Below the pieces are notes generated by a model. The model was not told the origin of the DNA. It saw only the letters and a program-made list of their open reading frames with translations, and made no database searches. A stretch of 64,000 nucleotides of DNA, taken from assembly GCF_900184265.1 (NCBI RefSeq), contig NZ_FXXA01000002.1, positions 2,776,539 through 2,840,538 of the forward strand, in the 5' to 3' direction. The position numbers were made by a program, and so were the translations under genes. Below, piece by piece: positions 9,400-17,596 of this stretch (position 1 is its first letter; each line of letters opens with the position of its first letter). Source of the DNA: Eggerthella timonensis (GTDB lineage: Bacteria > Actinomycetota > Coriobacteriia > Coriobacteriales > Eggerthellaceae).

Positions 9400-10884
9400 C
9401 TACTTCTCGGGGTAGAAGCCGCTCGGCTCCTCGCCCAGGTTGATCATGATGTTCTTCGTCTGCGTGTAGTGCTCGAGCATCACCTTGTGCGTCTCGCGGC
9501 CGATACCCGACTCCTTGTAGCCGCCGAACGGCGCGCCGGACGGGATCTGGTTGTAGGTGTTCACCCACATGCGGCCCGTCTGGATGCCCTCGGCCACGCG
9601 GAAGGCGCGGTTGATGTCGCGCGTCCACACGGCGCCGCCCAGGCCGTACACCGAGTCGTTCGCCATGTCGATGACTTCCTGCTCGTCCTTGAACTTGATG
9701 ACGACGGCCACGGGCCCGAAGATCTCCTCCTGCGCCACGCGGCACGAGTTGTTCGGCACCTCGAGCAGCGTCGGCTTCATGAACGCGCCCTTCGCGAGGT
9801 CGCCCTCGGTGTTGCGCTCGCCGCCGCAGAGGACCTTGCCGCCCTCCTGCTTCGCGATCTCCACGTATTCGAGGATCTTGTTGAGCTGGTTCTCGTCGAT
9901 CTGGCTGCCCATCTGGGTGTCGTCCTCCCAGGGCATGCCCACCTTCACCTTGCTGAAGGCCTCGCAGGCGTCCTTCACGAACTTGTCGTAGATGTCCTCC
10001 TGCACGAAGATGCGGCTGCCGGCGCAGCACACCTGGCCCTGGTTGAACAGGATGCCCAGCTGGATGCCGTCCATGACCATGTCCCACTTGGCGTCGTCGA
10101 AGACGATGTTCGCCGACTTGCCGCCCAGCTCCAGCGTGGCCGGGATGAGACGCTCGGCCGCCGCGCGGGCCACGTCGCGGCCCACTTCGGTGGAGCCGGT
10201 GAACGCGAGCTTGCTGATCTTCGGGTTGTCGAGGATGTACTGGCCCGACTTCGAGCCGCGGCCCGTGACGACGTTGAACACGCCGGCCGGGATGATGTCC
10301 TGCGTCAGCTTCGCCAGCTCGAGCACCGTGAGCGACGTGGTGGACGAGGGCTTGAACACCGTGCAGTCGCCGGCGGCCAGCACGGGGGCCAGCTTCCAGG
10401 CGGCCATGAGGAACGGGAAGTTCCACGGCACGATCTGGCCGACGACGCCGATGGGCTCGTGCAGCACGATGGACAGCAGGTTGCCGGGCAGCTTGTCGGC
10501 CTCGCCCGTGTCGGCCAGCAGCACGCCGGCGAAGTAACGGAAATGGTCCACGGACAGCGCCACGTCGATGGCGCGCGTCTCGCGGATGGGCTTGCCGTTG
10601 TCGAGCGACTCGAGGAGCGCGAACTTCTCGGCGTTCTCCTCGATGAGGTCGGCCACCTTGTTCAAGATGATGGCGCGTTCGGCCTTCGTCGTCTTGCCCC
10701 AGGTTTTGAACGCCTCCCACGCGGCGTCGACCGCGCGGTCGACATCTTCCTTCGTGGCGTCGGCGATGGTTGAAAGCTGCTCACCGTTGGCGGGGCAGTA
10801 CACGTCGAGCGTACCGCCGTCCGACGCGTCGACCCACTGGCCGTCGATGTAGAGCTGATAGGATTTCTGAGCAGGGTTGTTCAT
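9400..10884 (-). CDS. NAD(P)-dependent aldehyde dehydrogenase
   Basis: This 494-residue soluble enzyme oxidises an aldehyde to its carboxylic acid. It has the family hallmarks: the nucleotide-domain loop FTGSTEVG, the catalytic-Glu motif LELGGKSANIVF, and the catalytic-Cys motif NQGQVCCAGSR. Length matches the ALDH 1/2-like class. The ATG chosen is preceded by AAGGAAG; a start six codons earlier lacks a site. It stands alone between terminators, so no operon context gives the substrate. Acetaldehyde, phenylacetaldehyde or betaine aldehyde are all possible. If trimethylammonium compounds feed the neighbouring CoA modules, a trimethylamino-aldehyde substrate would be attractive, but nothing in the sequence shows that. 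Confidence 0.92.
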   Translation of the reverse strand: MNNPAQKSYQLYIDGQWVDASDGGTLDVYCPANGEQLSTIADATKEDVDRAVDAAWEAFKTWGKTTKAERAIILNKVADLIEENAEKFALLESLDNGKPIRETRAIDVALSVDHFRYFAGVLLADTGEADKLPGNLLSIVLHEPIGVVGQIVPWNFPFLMAAWKLAPVLAAGDCTVFKPSSTTSLTVLELAKLTQDIIPAGVFNVVTGRGSKSGQYILDNPKISKLAFTGSTEVGRDVARAAAERLIPATLELGGKSANIVFDDAKWDMVMDGIQLGILFNQGQVCCAGSRIFVQEDIYDKFVKDACEAFSKVKVGMPWEDDTQMGSQIDENQLNKILEYVEIAKQEGGKVLCGGERNTEGDLAKGAFMKPTLLEVPNNSCRVAQEEIFGPVAVVIKFKDEQEVIDMANDSVYGLGGAVWTRDINRAFRVAEGIQTGRMWVNTYNQIPSGAPFGGYKESGIGRETHKVMLEHYTQTKNIMINLGEEPSGFYPEK

Positions 10885-11112
10885 GGGCGCTTCCTTTCGC
10901 ACGAGAGTCGCATGCCTGCGCTCGCCGTCGCCGTGCGCCGTCTCTCAACGCGCATCGCCGACATGCGGGCGGCATCGCATGCCCGCTGCCCGGCCCCGCA
11001 AGGCCGTTGCCGCCACGATACACCCGCGCGCGCAAGCCCCCTTCCCCTCGTTGCCAAACGTTTACGTGAACGCCGCTCATGCGCGAAGCCCCGCCGCCCG
11101 CGCCCTCGACGC

Positions 11113-11142
11113 GAAACGCCCCGGCGGCTGCCGGGGCGTTTC
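11113..11142 (-). terminator. GAAACGCCCCGG hairpin terminator downstream of acyl-CoA dehydrogenase A
   Basis: A perfect 12-bp stem (GAAACGCCCCGG with its complement, six-base loop) carries its own short T-run in the stem base. A nearly identical hairpin ends the acyl-CoA dehydrogenase at 37.5 kb, so this is a reused terminator form. The rest of the 300-base gap between this gene and the aldehyde dehydrogenase holds no gene. Confidence 0.7.
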
Positions 11143-11192
11143 GAAGGATAAGGAGAGGATGGCGAAATCGTCTCTTGGAACGCTGGGAGAGC

Positions 11193-12401
11193 TTACAGGG
11201 CGGTGCCGGCGATCCAGTCGGCGTACTCCACGTGGCCGTCGTGCTTGTCCACGCCGCGCGCGATGGTGATGCGCTGGACGGTGGGGGCGCCTTCCTCAAG
11301 CCACATGGCGCGGCAGTCGCGGTACAAACGCTCGGTCGGGCCGTAGGGCGAATCCTCGAAGTAGCCGTCGCCGCCGAAGATCTCGAGCATCTCGTCGGAA
11401 ACCATCTTCACGGTGTCGATGGAGAACAGCTTGCACATGGCGGCCTTCTCGTCGACGAACTCGTTGTGCGGGTCCACGTCGTACTCGTCGGCGAAGTCCA
11501 TGATCATGCAGCGCAGCGCGTGGATGTTCGTGGCCATGTTCGCCAGCTTCATCTTGATGGCCTGGCGCTGGATGATCGGCTTGCCGAAGGTCACGCGGTC
11601 GCGGGCACGGGCGATGGACATCTCGAGCATGCGCTGGGACATTCCCAGGTTGGAGTCGGCGATGTGCACGCGGGAGATGGCGAGCGAGTGCATGGCCACT
11701 TCCATGCCCTGGCCCTCCTCGCCCAGCAGGTACTTCGGGTCGAGCACGACGTTGGTCATCTTGAAGCCCGCATGGCCCGCGCCGCGGCAGCCCATCATGT
11801 GCGGCATGGGGACCAGCTCGAAGCCCGGCGTGTCCATGGGCACGAAGAAGGCGGACAGGCGCTCGTCGCCCTTCTTCTCAGGGTCGGTCACCGCGATGAC
11901 GTAGGCGTACTGCGAGCAGTCGGTGTGGGAGATGAGCCACTTCTCGCCGTTGAGCACGTAGTTGCCGTTCTCGTCCTTGAGCGCGGTGGTGTGCAGGTCG
12001 GCGCCGGTGCCGCCCGTCTGCTCGGTCAGCGCGAAGTTCGTGAAGATGGTCTTGTCCTGGAACTTGTCCATGAACTCGGCCTTGAGCTCCGGCTTGCCGT
12101 AGTCGTCGAGGATGCGCCAGTTCAGGTCGGCCGCGTAGTGCAGGTGCATGCGCATGCCGCCCGGGCCGCGGGAGAACTCCTCCTGCACCTGCAGGATCTC
12201 CTTCTCGGACAGGCCCCATCCGCCGTACTCCTCGGGCAGCGCGTAGCGGTACAGGTTGTTCTCGATGGCCAGGTCGTAGAATTCCTGCGGGAACTTGTTG
12301 GTGACCTCGACCTCCTTCTGCATCTCCTCGAACGGGCCTTCGGCGAGCGCGCGCACGGTCTTGAGGTACTCGCGGAACTCCTCGGGGGTTAGCTTGCTCA
12401 T
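11193..12401 (-). CDS. Acyl-CoA dehydrogenase A (module 1; close paralogue of the one at 44 kb)
   Basis: This 402-residue FAD enzyme oxidises an acyl-CoA to a 2-enoyl-CoA or runs in reverse as a reductase. It starts at an ATG behind AAGGAGG. Visible family features are the substrate/FAD segment (LTEQTGGTGADLHTTA), the central RVTFGKPI motif, and a C-terminal segment with Glu370 (EEGAPTVQR) at the usual catalytic-base position. It resembles the enzyme at 43987-45174 along its whole length, with identical runs such as EYGGWGLSE and EEFSRGPGGMRMH. It is divergent from acyl-CoA dehydrogenase B and shares a mirrored promoter architecture with it. Its electron acceptor is probably the FixAB ETF encoded across the promoter. 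Confidence 0.92.
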   Translation of the reverse strand: MSKLTPEEFREYLKTVRALAEGPFEEMQKEVEVTNKFPQEFYDLAIENNLYRYALPEEYGGWGLSEKEILQVQEEFSRGPGGMRMHLHYAADLNWRILDDYGKPELKAEFMDKFQDKTIFTNFALTEQTGGTGADLHTTALKDENGNYVLNGEKWLISHTDCSQYAYVIAVTDPEKKGDERLSAFFVPMDTPGFELVPMPHMMGCRGAGHAGFKMTNVVLDPKYLLGEEGQGMEVAMHSLAISRVHIADSNLGMSQRMLEMSIARARDRVTFGKPIIQRQAIKMKLANMATNIHALRCMIMDFADEYDVDPHNEFVDEKAAMCKLFSIDTVKMVSDEMLEIFGGDGYFEDSPYGPTERLYRDCRAMWLEEGAPTVQRITIARGVDKHDGHVEYADWIAGTAL

Positions 12402-12484
12402 ACATCCTCCTTCAACGTAGTGCCAGACGGCGGGTTTCGGGTTGCTTCGTCTCCGGTCATCGGTGAGTGGCAACCGCGTTGATC

Positions 12485-12522
12485 ACAGTTTGCACCCTAA
12501 ACGATTATTTTGTCCAATAGGT
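12485..12522 (-). promoter_or_regulatory. Promoter-like block of acyl-CoA dehydrogenase A (mirror copy)
   Basis: Read towards the gene, ACCTATTGGAC, 14 bases, then GGGTGCAAACTGT. Exactly the same words and spacing occur in the opposite orientation in front of acyl-CoA dehydrogenase B. TTGGAC would serve as a -35 element and the GCAAACT end as a poor -10. This suggests an activator-dependent promoter. Confidence 0.55.
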
Positions 12523-12547
12523 AATCGTTGATGAATCATGTGCCAAA

Positions 12548-12564
12548 CATAGGTTTTGGCTATG
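12548..12564. promoter_or_regulatory. LysR-type operator candidate (CATAG-N7-CTATG)
   Basis: A perfect dyad, CATAG-GTTTTGG-CTATG, sits between the divergent acyl-CoA dehydrogenase promoters. A near-identical site (ATAG-GTTCTGG-CTAT) lies in the crotonase/CoA-ligase promoter region at 27 kb. The interrupted dyad containing T-N11-A fits LysR family binding sites. Confidence 0.6.
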
Positions 12565-12741
12565 GTTCACCGCTGATTTCCGCGATTCTTCGGACGAAAC
12601 AATCCGGATCACCGTTTCGACGATCTATATTTTACCTGATCATATGCACATAGTGCCACCATCATACCAACGGCCTTGTCCGGTTGCCCCCACCCATTGA
12701 TAGAAGAAACCTATGGATTGGCCTATGAATCGCTGAAAAGA

Positions 12742-12779
12742 ACCTATTGGACACTGACGTGATTCTGGGTGCAAACTGT
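12742..12779 (+). promoter_or_regulatory. Promoter-like block of acyl-CoA dehydrogenase B / fixABCX operon (mirror copy)
   Basis: ACCTATTGGAC, 14 bases, GGGTGCAAACTGT, reading towards acyl-CoA dehydrogenase B. Further CCTAT half-sites lie at 12710 and 12722. Together with its mirror copy at 12485 this marks a co-regulated divergent promoter pair. Confidence 0.55.
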
Positions 12780-12898
12780 ACGAAGCAACCGTTAGAACGA
12801 GGCAAATGCGGCAGCACCGCCCCCGCCAACCCGGGGGCGAACGGGGACGAACCGCGCGCATGCGGGGCAAGACACTGGACAGAAAAGGAGCGTTGACT

Positions 12899-14053
12899 AT
12901 GGATTTCAGCCTGACCGTCGATCAGGAACTGCTGGTCGAGAGCATCCAGGAATTCGCTGACCGGTACTTCGACGAGGAGACCGTCAGCGCCATGTACGAG
13001 AACCACGGCATCCCCGACGAGATCGGCGAGGCGTACCGCGACGCGGGGTTCGCCTTCATGGGGCTGCCCGAGGAGTGCGGCGGCATCCCCTGCGACAAGC
13101 TCACGCTGGGCCTCATGACCGAGACGCTGTACCACGCCACCGGCTGCATGACCCCGTTCATGACCGCCATGCTGGCCACGGCCGACGTCGCGGAGTTCGG
13201 CACGCCCGAGCAGGTGTCGCTCGTCGTCGACCAATATAACAAGTCGGGCAAGCCCATCGCCTCGCTGGCGCTGTCGGAGCCGGGCGCCGGCTCGGACAAC
13301 AAGGCCATGAGCACGTACACGAAGCGCCAGGCCGACGGCACGTACATCATGAACGGCCAGAAGACCTGGGTCACGAACGGCGGCAACACCCCCTACATGC
13401 TCGTGGTGTCCAAGGACGAGCATCCGGCCCACGCCAACGAGAGCATGTCGCTGTGGCTCATCCCCACCGACGCCCCGGGCCTGTCCACCGCCCCGCTCGA
13501 GAAGATCGGCCAGCAGATCATCCCGTTCGTCGACGTGTTCTTCGACGAGGTCGTGCTCACCGAGGACATGCGCCTCGGCAAGGAGGGCGAGGGCTTCCTG
13601 CTGCTCATGAAGAACTTCGAGATCGAGCGCTGCCTCGTGGTGGCCCAGTCGCTCGGGCTCGCCCAGGCGTGCATGGACGACGCGGCCGCCTACGCCAACG
13701 AGCGCTACGCCTTCGGCAAGCCCATCGGCTGGAACCCCATGATCCAGGACATGCTGGCCGAGATGGAGACCATCCTCGAGAACTCCCGCAACATGCTGTA
13801 CAAGACGCTGTGGCAGCTCGACCAGGGAGAATCGGTGCGCACCGAGGCGGCGCTGCTCAAGCGCTACGCCACGGTGGGCTGCACGAAGGTGGCCGACATG
13901 GCGCTGGAGATCTTCGCCGCCCTCGGCTACACCACGGCCTCCCGCGTCGGCCGCATCTGGACCGACCTGCGCGGCAACCAGCTTGCCGGCGGCACCGTGG
14001 AGATCATGAGCTACATCGCCGGGCGCCAGATCCTCAAGCGCTACGCGAAGTAA
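12899..14053 (+). CDS. CaiA-like acyl-CoA dehydrogenase B (2-enoyl-CoA reductase type)
   Basis: This 384-residue flavoprotein begins MDFSLTVDQELLVESI, close in style to CaiA (crotonobetainyl-CoA reductase). The ATG follows AAAAGGAG. FAD/substrate motifs are present (LSEPGAGSDNKAM, RYAFGKPIG). The usual catalytic Glu is replaced: the motif reads LAGGTVEIMSY with Gly364 where acyl-CoA dehydrogenases have Glu. CaiA, as I recall it, also lacks this Glu (SGGSDE). The gene heads a five-gene plus-strand operon with fixABCX, as expected for a reductase fed by an electron-transferring flavoprotein. The natural substrate is unknown; crotonobetainyl-CoA is only one option. Confidence 0.9.
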   Translation: MDFSLTVDQELLVESIQEFADRYFDEETVSAMYENHGIPDEIGEAYRDAGFAFMGLPEECGGIPCDKLTLGLMTETLYHATGCMTPFMTAMLATADVAEFGTPEQVSLVVDQYNKSGKPIASLALSEPGAGSDNKAMSTYTKRQADGTYIMNGQKTWVTNGGNTPYMLVVSKDEHPAHANESMSLWLIPTDAPGLSTAPLEKIGQQIIPFVDVFFDEVVLTEDMRLGKEGEGFLLLMKNFEIERCLVVAQSLGLAQACMDDAAAYANERYAFGKPIGWNPMIQDMLAEMETILENSRNMLYKTLWQLDQGESVRTEAALLKRYATVGCTKVADMALEIFAALGYTTASRVGRIWTDLRGNQLAGGTVEIMSYIAGRQILKRYAK

Positions 14054-14106
14054 GACGACCAGGCACGAACGAGAGCAATCGTACCCATCGAGCGAAAGGA
14101 ACCCGA

Positions 14107-14877
14107 ATGAACATTGCCGTAGCGGTGAAAGTGGTGCCCGACGACCAGGACATCGCCGTCGCATCCGACCGTACCCTCGACTACTCCAAAGCCCACCAGA
14201 TCGTGAGCGAGTACGACCTCAACGCCATCGAGGCGGCCACGCTCTTGGCCGAGGAGGCGGGCGCCACACTGTACGCGGTGAGCGCCAGCAACGCGAAGGC
14301 CGACGACCTCAAGGTGAAGAAGAGCATCCTGTCGCGCGGCCCCGCCGAGCTGCGCATGATCGCCGACGACGCGTTCGCCTTCGCGGACGCCCGCACCACG
14401 GCGCGCGCCCTCGCCTCGCTCGTGAGGGGCATCGGAGAGGTGGACCTCGTGGTGTGCGGCGACGGCTCGGCCGACATGTACGCCGGCCAGGTGGACGTGC
14501 AGCTGGCCGCCGAGCTGGACCTGCCGGTGATCAACGCCGTCTCGTCCATCAAGCTGGAAGACGGGGCAGTGGTGGTGGAGCGCACGCTGAGCGACGTGGT
14601 GGAGGAGATCGAGGTGCCGCTGCCCGCCGTGGTGGCCGTGACGCCCGAATGCGCGTTCCCCCGCATCGCGGGCATGCGCGAGATCCTCGCGGCCGGCAAG
14701 AAGCCCGCGACGGTGACCTCGGCCGCGGACGCGGGCGTGGACACGAGCGCCGCGGTGGAGACCGCCAGCATCACGGCGCCCGAGCTGGCCGAGCGCAAGC
14801 GCCAGGTGTTCGACATGAAAAACGACGGCGACTTCGACGCGTTCGCGTCGGCCGTGGCCGCGGCCGTCCGCGCGTAG
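14107..14877 (+). CDS. fixA: FixA-type electron transfer flavoprotein beta subunit
   Basis: The 256-residue EtfB/FixA protein (MNIAVAVKVVPDDQDI start) binds AMP or a second FAD and pairs with FixB. The conserved VVCGDGSADMYAGQV and RTLSDVVEEIEVPLPAVV segments match the family. The ATG follows GAAAGGAA. It sits 53 bases after acyl-CoA dehydrogenase B and 27 bases before fixB, in the classic cai/fix order. It should shuttle electrons between the acyl-CoA dehydrogenase and FixC. If it bifurcates, NADH would drive both enoyl-CoA and ferredoxin or quinone reduction. That is family knowledge, not visible here. Confidence 0.92.
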   Translation: MNIAVAVKVVPDDQDIAVASDRTLDYSKAHQIVSEYDLNAIEAATLLAEEAGATLYAVSASNAKADDLKVKKSILSRGPAELRMIADDAFAFADARTTARALASLVRGIGEVDLVVCGDGSADMYAGQVDVQLAAELDLPVINAVSSIKLEDGAVVVERTLSDVVEEIEVPLPAVVAVTPECAFPRIAGMREILAAGKKPATVTSAADAGVDTSAAVETASITAPELAERKRQVFDMKNDGDFDAFASAVAAAVRA

Positions 14878-14904
14878 CCGGTAGACGAGAGAGAGGCATC
14901 CATC

Positions 14905-15795
14905 ATGAAAGCATTCGTTATCGCTGAATCGGCCGATGCGCAGAAGGAGCTCTGCGCCGGGGCGCGCACGCTCGCCGACGAGGTCCTGCTCGTCACCATC
15001 GGCACCGACCCCGCGACGGGCGTGGCCGACAAGGCCTTCGCCGTGGAGCTGCCGCAAGGCGAACTCGTGGAGAACGCCTACGGCGCCGTGGCCGCGCTGT
15101 TCGACGAAACCGCGCCCGACGTGGTGCTGTTCGAGCCCACGCCGCGCCTCAAGATCGTGGGCGGGCGCCTCGCGGCCCACGCGAACACGAGCGTGATGAG
15201 CGACGTCACCGCCCTCGACGGCGCCGAGGCCGAGAGCCTGTACTTCGGCGGCCTCGCCACGAAGAAGCAGCATGCCGCGGGGCCCGTGGCCTTCTACTCC
15301 TGCAACGGCGCCGCCTTCGACGGGGCCGAGGCGTCGGGCACCGACGTCGTGGAGGCGCGCGCGTTCGTCGCGCCGGAGAAGCCCCTCAAGCTGCGCGGCA
15401 CGCACGAGGTGCCGCACATGGGCGCCGACCTGGGCCGCGCGTCGGTCATCGTGGGCGCCGGGCGCGGCTTCGCGCACGAGGAGGACCTCGAGCTGGCGCG
15501 CAGCCTGGCCTCGGCCGTGCACGGCGAGATCGCCTGCTCCCGCCCGCTCGCCGAGAACGAGAAGTGGCTGCCCAAGAACCTCTACCTGGGCGTGTCGGGC
15601 CGCATGGTGGCGCCGAAGGTGTACTTCGCCGTCGGGATCTCCGGCCAGATGCAGCACATGATCGGCGTGCACAACGCCGACATCATCGTGGCCGTGAACA
15701 AGGACCAGAACGCGCCCGTGTTCGCCCAGGCCGACTTCGGCCTCGTGGGCGACCTGCACGAGGCGCTGCCGGCCCTCGTCGAGAAGCTGTCCTAG
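14905..15795 (+). CDS. fixB: FixB-type electron transfer flavoprotein alpha subunit
   Basis: This 296-residue EtfA/FixB protein has a Rossmann-like N-terminal half and the C-terminal FAD domain signature (GVSGRMVAPKVYFAVGISG, QMQHMIG). It is preceded by GAGAGAGG. It forms the heterodimer with FixA and passes electrons to FixC. The spacing of 27 bases on each side shows co-transcription with fixA and fixC. Confidence 0.93.
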   Translation: MKAFVIAESADAQKELCAGARTLADEVLLVTIGTDPATGVADKAFAVELPQGELVENAYGAVAALFDETAPDVVLFEPTPRLKIVGGRLAAHANTSVMSDVTALDGAEAESLYFGGLATKKQHAAGPVAFYSCNGAAFDGAEASGTDVVEARAFVAPEKPLKLRGTHEVPHMGADLGRASVIVGAGRGFAHEEDLELARSLASAVHGEIACSRPLAENEKWLPKNLYLGVSGRMVAPKVYFAVGISGQMQHMIGVHNADIIVAVNKDQNAPVFAQADFGLVGDLHEALPALVEKLS

Positions 15796-15822
15796 CGGAC
15801 CGGGCTGAGGAAAGGTATCCCC

Positions 15823-17118
15823 ATGTCCGATGATCAATTCGACGCGATCGTCGTCGGCGCCGGGTGCGCCGGCGCGGTCGCGGCCTACCGGCTGGCCTCC
15901 GCGGGCCTCGCCGTGCTCGTGGTGGAGCGCGGCAACTACGCCGGCGCGAAGAACATGACCGGCGGGCGCATCTACACGCATGCGCTCGCCCGCGTGTTCC
16001 CCGACTTCGAGGAGCGCGCTCCCCTGCAGCGGCGCATCACGCACGAGAAGATCTCGCTGGCCGCGCCCGATGCGCTGTTCACGATGGACTTCACGGCCGA
16101 CGAGCTGCGCGAGTCGGGCAAGGACTCCTACGCGGTGCTGCGCGGGCCCTTCGACCAATGGCTCGCCGAGCAGGCCGAACAGGCGGGCGCCGACTTCATC
16201 TACGGCATCGCCGTGGAGGACCTCATCGTGCGCGACGGCAAGGTATGCGGCGTGCGTACCGGCGGCGACGAGGTGGAGGCGCGCGTCACCGTGCTGGCCG
16301 ACGGCGTGAACTCGCTGCTCGCCCAGAAGGCGGGCCTCGCCGACGGAACGCCCCTGCCCCACCAGATGGCCGTGGGAGTGAAGGAGACCATCGCGCTTCC
16401 GCCGTCGGTCATCGAGGACCGCTTCCTGTGCGCGCCCGGCGAGGGCGCGGCGTGGATGTTCGCCGGCGACTGCACGAAGGGCCGCGTGGGCGGCGGCTTC
16501 CTGTACACGAACGACGACTCGATCTCGCTCGGCCTCGTGGCCACGCTGTCCGACCTCGCGGCGGGCGACGTGCCCATCTACCAGATGCTCGAGGACTTCA
16601 AGCAGCGCGCCGACATCGCCCCGCTCGTCAAGGGCGGCGAACTCGTGGAGTACTCGGGGCACCTCGTGCCCGAGGGCGGCCTCGCCATGGTGCCGCGCCT
16701 CTACGGCGACGGCGTGCTCGCGTGCGGCGACGCCGCGATGCTCTGCATGAACCTGGGCTACTCGGTGCGCGGCATGGACTTCGCCGTCAGCTCGGGCGAC
16801 CTCGCGGCCGACGCCGTCATGGGCGCGCTCGAGGCCGACGACGTGTCGGCAGCGCGCCTGGCCGCCTACGAGCAGCTGCTCGACGGCTGCTACGTGCTGC
16901 AGGACCTCAAGCGCTTCCGCCGCTTCCCGCGCTACATGGAGGAGACGACGCGCATCTTCAACGAGTACCCGGCCATGGCCCGCGACGTCATGCTCAACCT
17001 GTTCAAGGTAGACGGGCATCCGCAGCAGCGCGTCAAGGACAAGCTTTTGGGCCCGCTCAAGCGCGTGGGCCTGTGGCAGCTGGCCCAGGACGGCAGAAAG
17101 GGGATGAAGGCCCTATGA
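15823..17118 (+). CDS. fixC: FixC-type FAD-dependent ETF:quinone oxidoreductase-like protein
   Basis: This 431-residue flavoprotein has an N-terminal dinucleotide-binding motif (VVGAGCAGAVAA, residues about 10-21), a mid-region FAD contact and a C-terminal ACGDAAMLCMN segment where the FAD pyrophosphate usually sits. Homologues take electrons from FixAB and pass them to FixX and then quinone or another acceptor. The stop overlaps the fixX start (ATGA), indicating translational coupling and a FixCX complex. No membrane helix is obvious, so membrane contact would be peripheral. Confidence 0.92.
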   Translation: MSDDQFDAIVVGAGCAGAVAAYRLASAGLAVLVVERGNYAGAKNMTGGRIYTHALARVFPDFEERAPLQRRITHEKISLAAPDALFTMDFTADELRESGKDSYAVLRGPFDQWLAEQAEQAGADFIYGIAVEDLIVRDGKVCGVRTGGDEVEARVTVLADGVNSLLAQKAGLADGTPLPHQMAVGVKETIALPPSVIEDRFLCAPGEGAAWMFAGDCTKGRVGGGFLYTNDDSISLGLVATLSDLAAGDVPIYQMLEDFKQRADIAPLVKGGELVEYSGHLVPEGGLAMVPRLYGDGVLACGDAAMLCMNLGYSVRGMDFAVSSGDLAADAVMGALEADDVSAARLAAYEQLLDGCYVLQDLKRFRRFPRYMEETTRIFNEYPAMARDVMLNLFKVDGHPQQRVKDKLLGPLKRVGLWQLAQDGRKGMKAL

Positions 17119-17411
17119 GCGATCCCGTCATCAACGTGAACGTCGACGCCAAACTGGCGCTCAACAAGTACAACGTGGACGAGGGCCACGCGCACATCGA
17201 GCTCGTCGACGACGCGGACCGCGCCGAGTTCCGCAAGCTCGTGCTGGCCTGCCCCGCCGCGCTGTACAAGTTCGACGAGGACGGCGGCCTGTCGTTCGAC
17301 TACGCCGGGTGCCTCGAGTGCGGCACGTGCCGCATCCTGTGCGGCGCCACCATCCTCGAGCGCTGGGAGTACCCCCAGCCCACCATGGGCGTCGAGTACC
17401 GCTACGGGTAA
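17115..17411 (+). CDS. fixX: FixX ferredoxin-like protein
   Basis: This 98-residue iron-sulphur protein is of normal FixX length. It carries CLECGTCRILCG near residues 61-72, supplying Cys for a [4Fe-4S] cluster, and the family ending (ILERWEYPQPTMGVEYRYG). It probably receives electrons from FixC. It is the last gene of the operon. A GC-rich gap follows before the divergent-style promoter of the LysR gene. Confidence 0.92.
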   Translation: MSDPVINVNVDAKLALNKYNVDEGHAHIELVDDADRAEFRKLVLACPAALYKFDEDGGLSFDYAGCLECGTCRILCGATILERWEYPQPTMGVEYRYG

Positions 17412-17547
17412 GCCTTTCCCAGCACCCCGCTCCGTCGCGCGCGCAGAACGGCGAACGAGCCGCCAAACGGCCCGGCGCGCGCGAGGGAGCGGCGCGAAAA
17501 CCCCTAGATCAGCCATTTTGTGTGGCAACCTCCTCGTCATTCACCCG

Positions 17548-17553
17548 TATAAT
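17548..17553 (+). promoter_or_regulatory. TATAAT -10 element of the LysR gene
   Basis: A perfect TATAAT lies 44 bases before the LysR start codon in an otherwise GC-rich gap. No clear -35 stands at 17 bases; TGGCAA at 19 bases spacing is the nearest. It supports separate transcription of the regulator from fixX. Confidence 0.5.
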
Positions 17554-17596
17554 GGAGGCGGTGTTCGATGCGTCGTGAGACCCCAGGGGGCGACTG

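Noticed and set aside
14041-17019. A 992-codon open frame antisense to fixABC
   Set aside because: His/Arg/Gly-rich shadow of high-GC genes on the other strand. The plus-strand Fix proteins are unmistakable.
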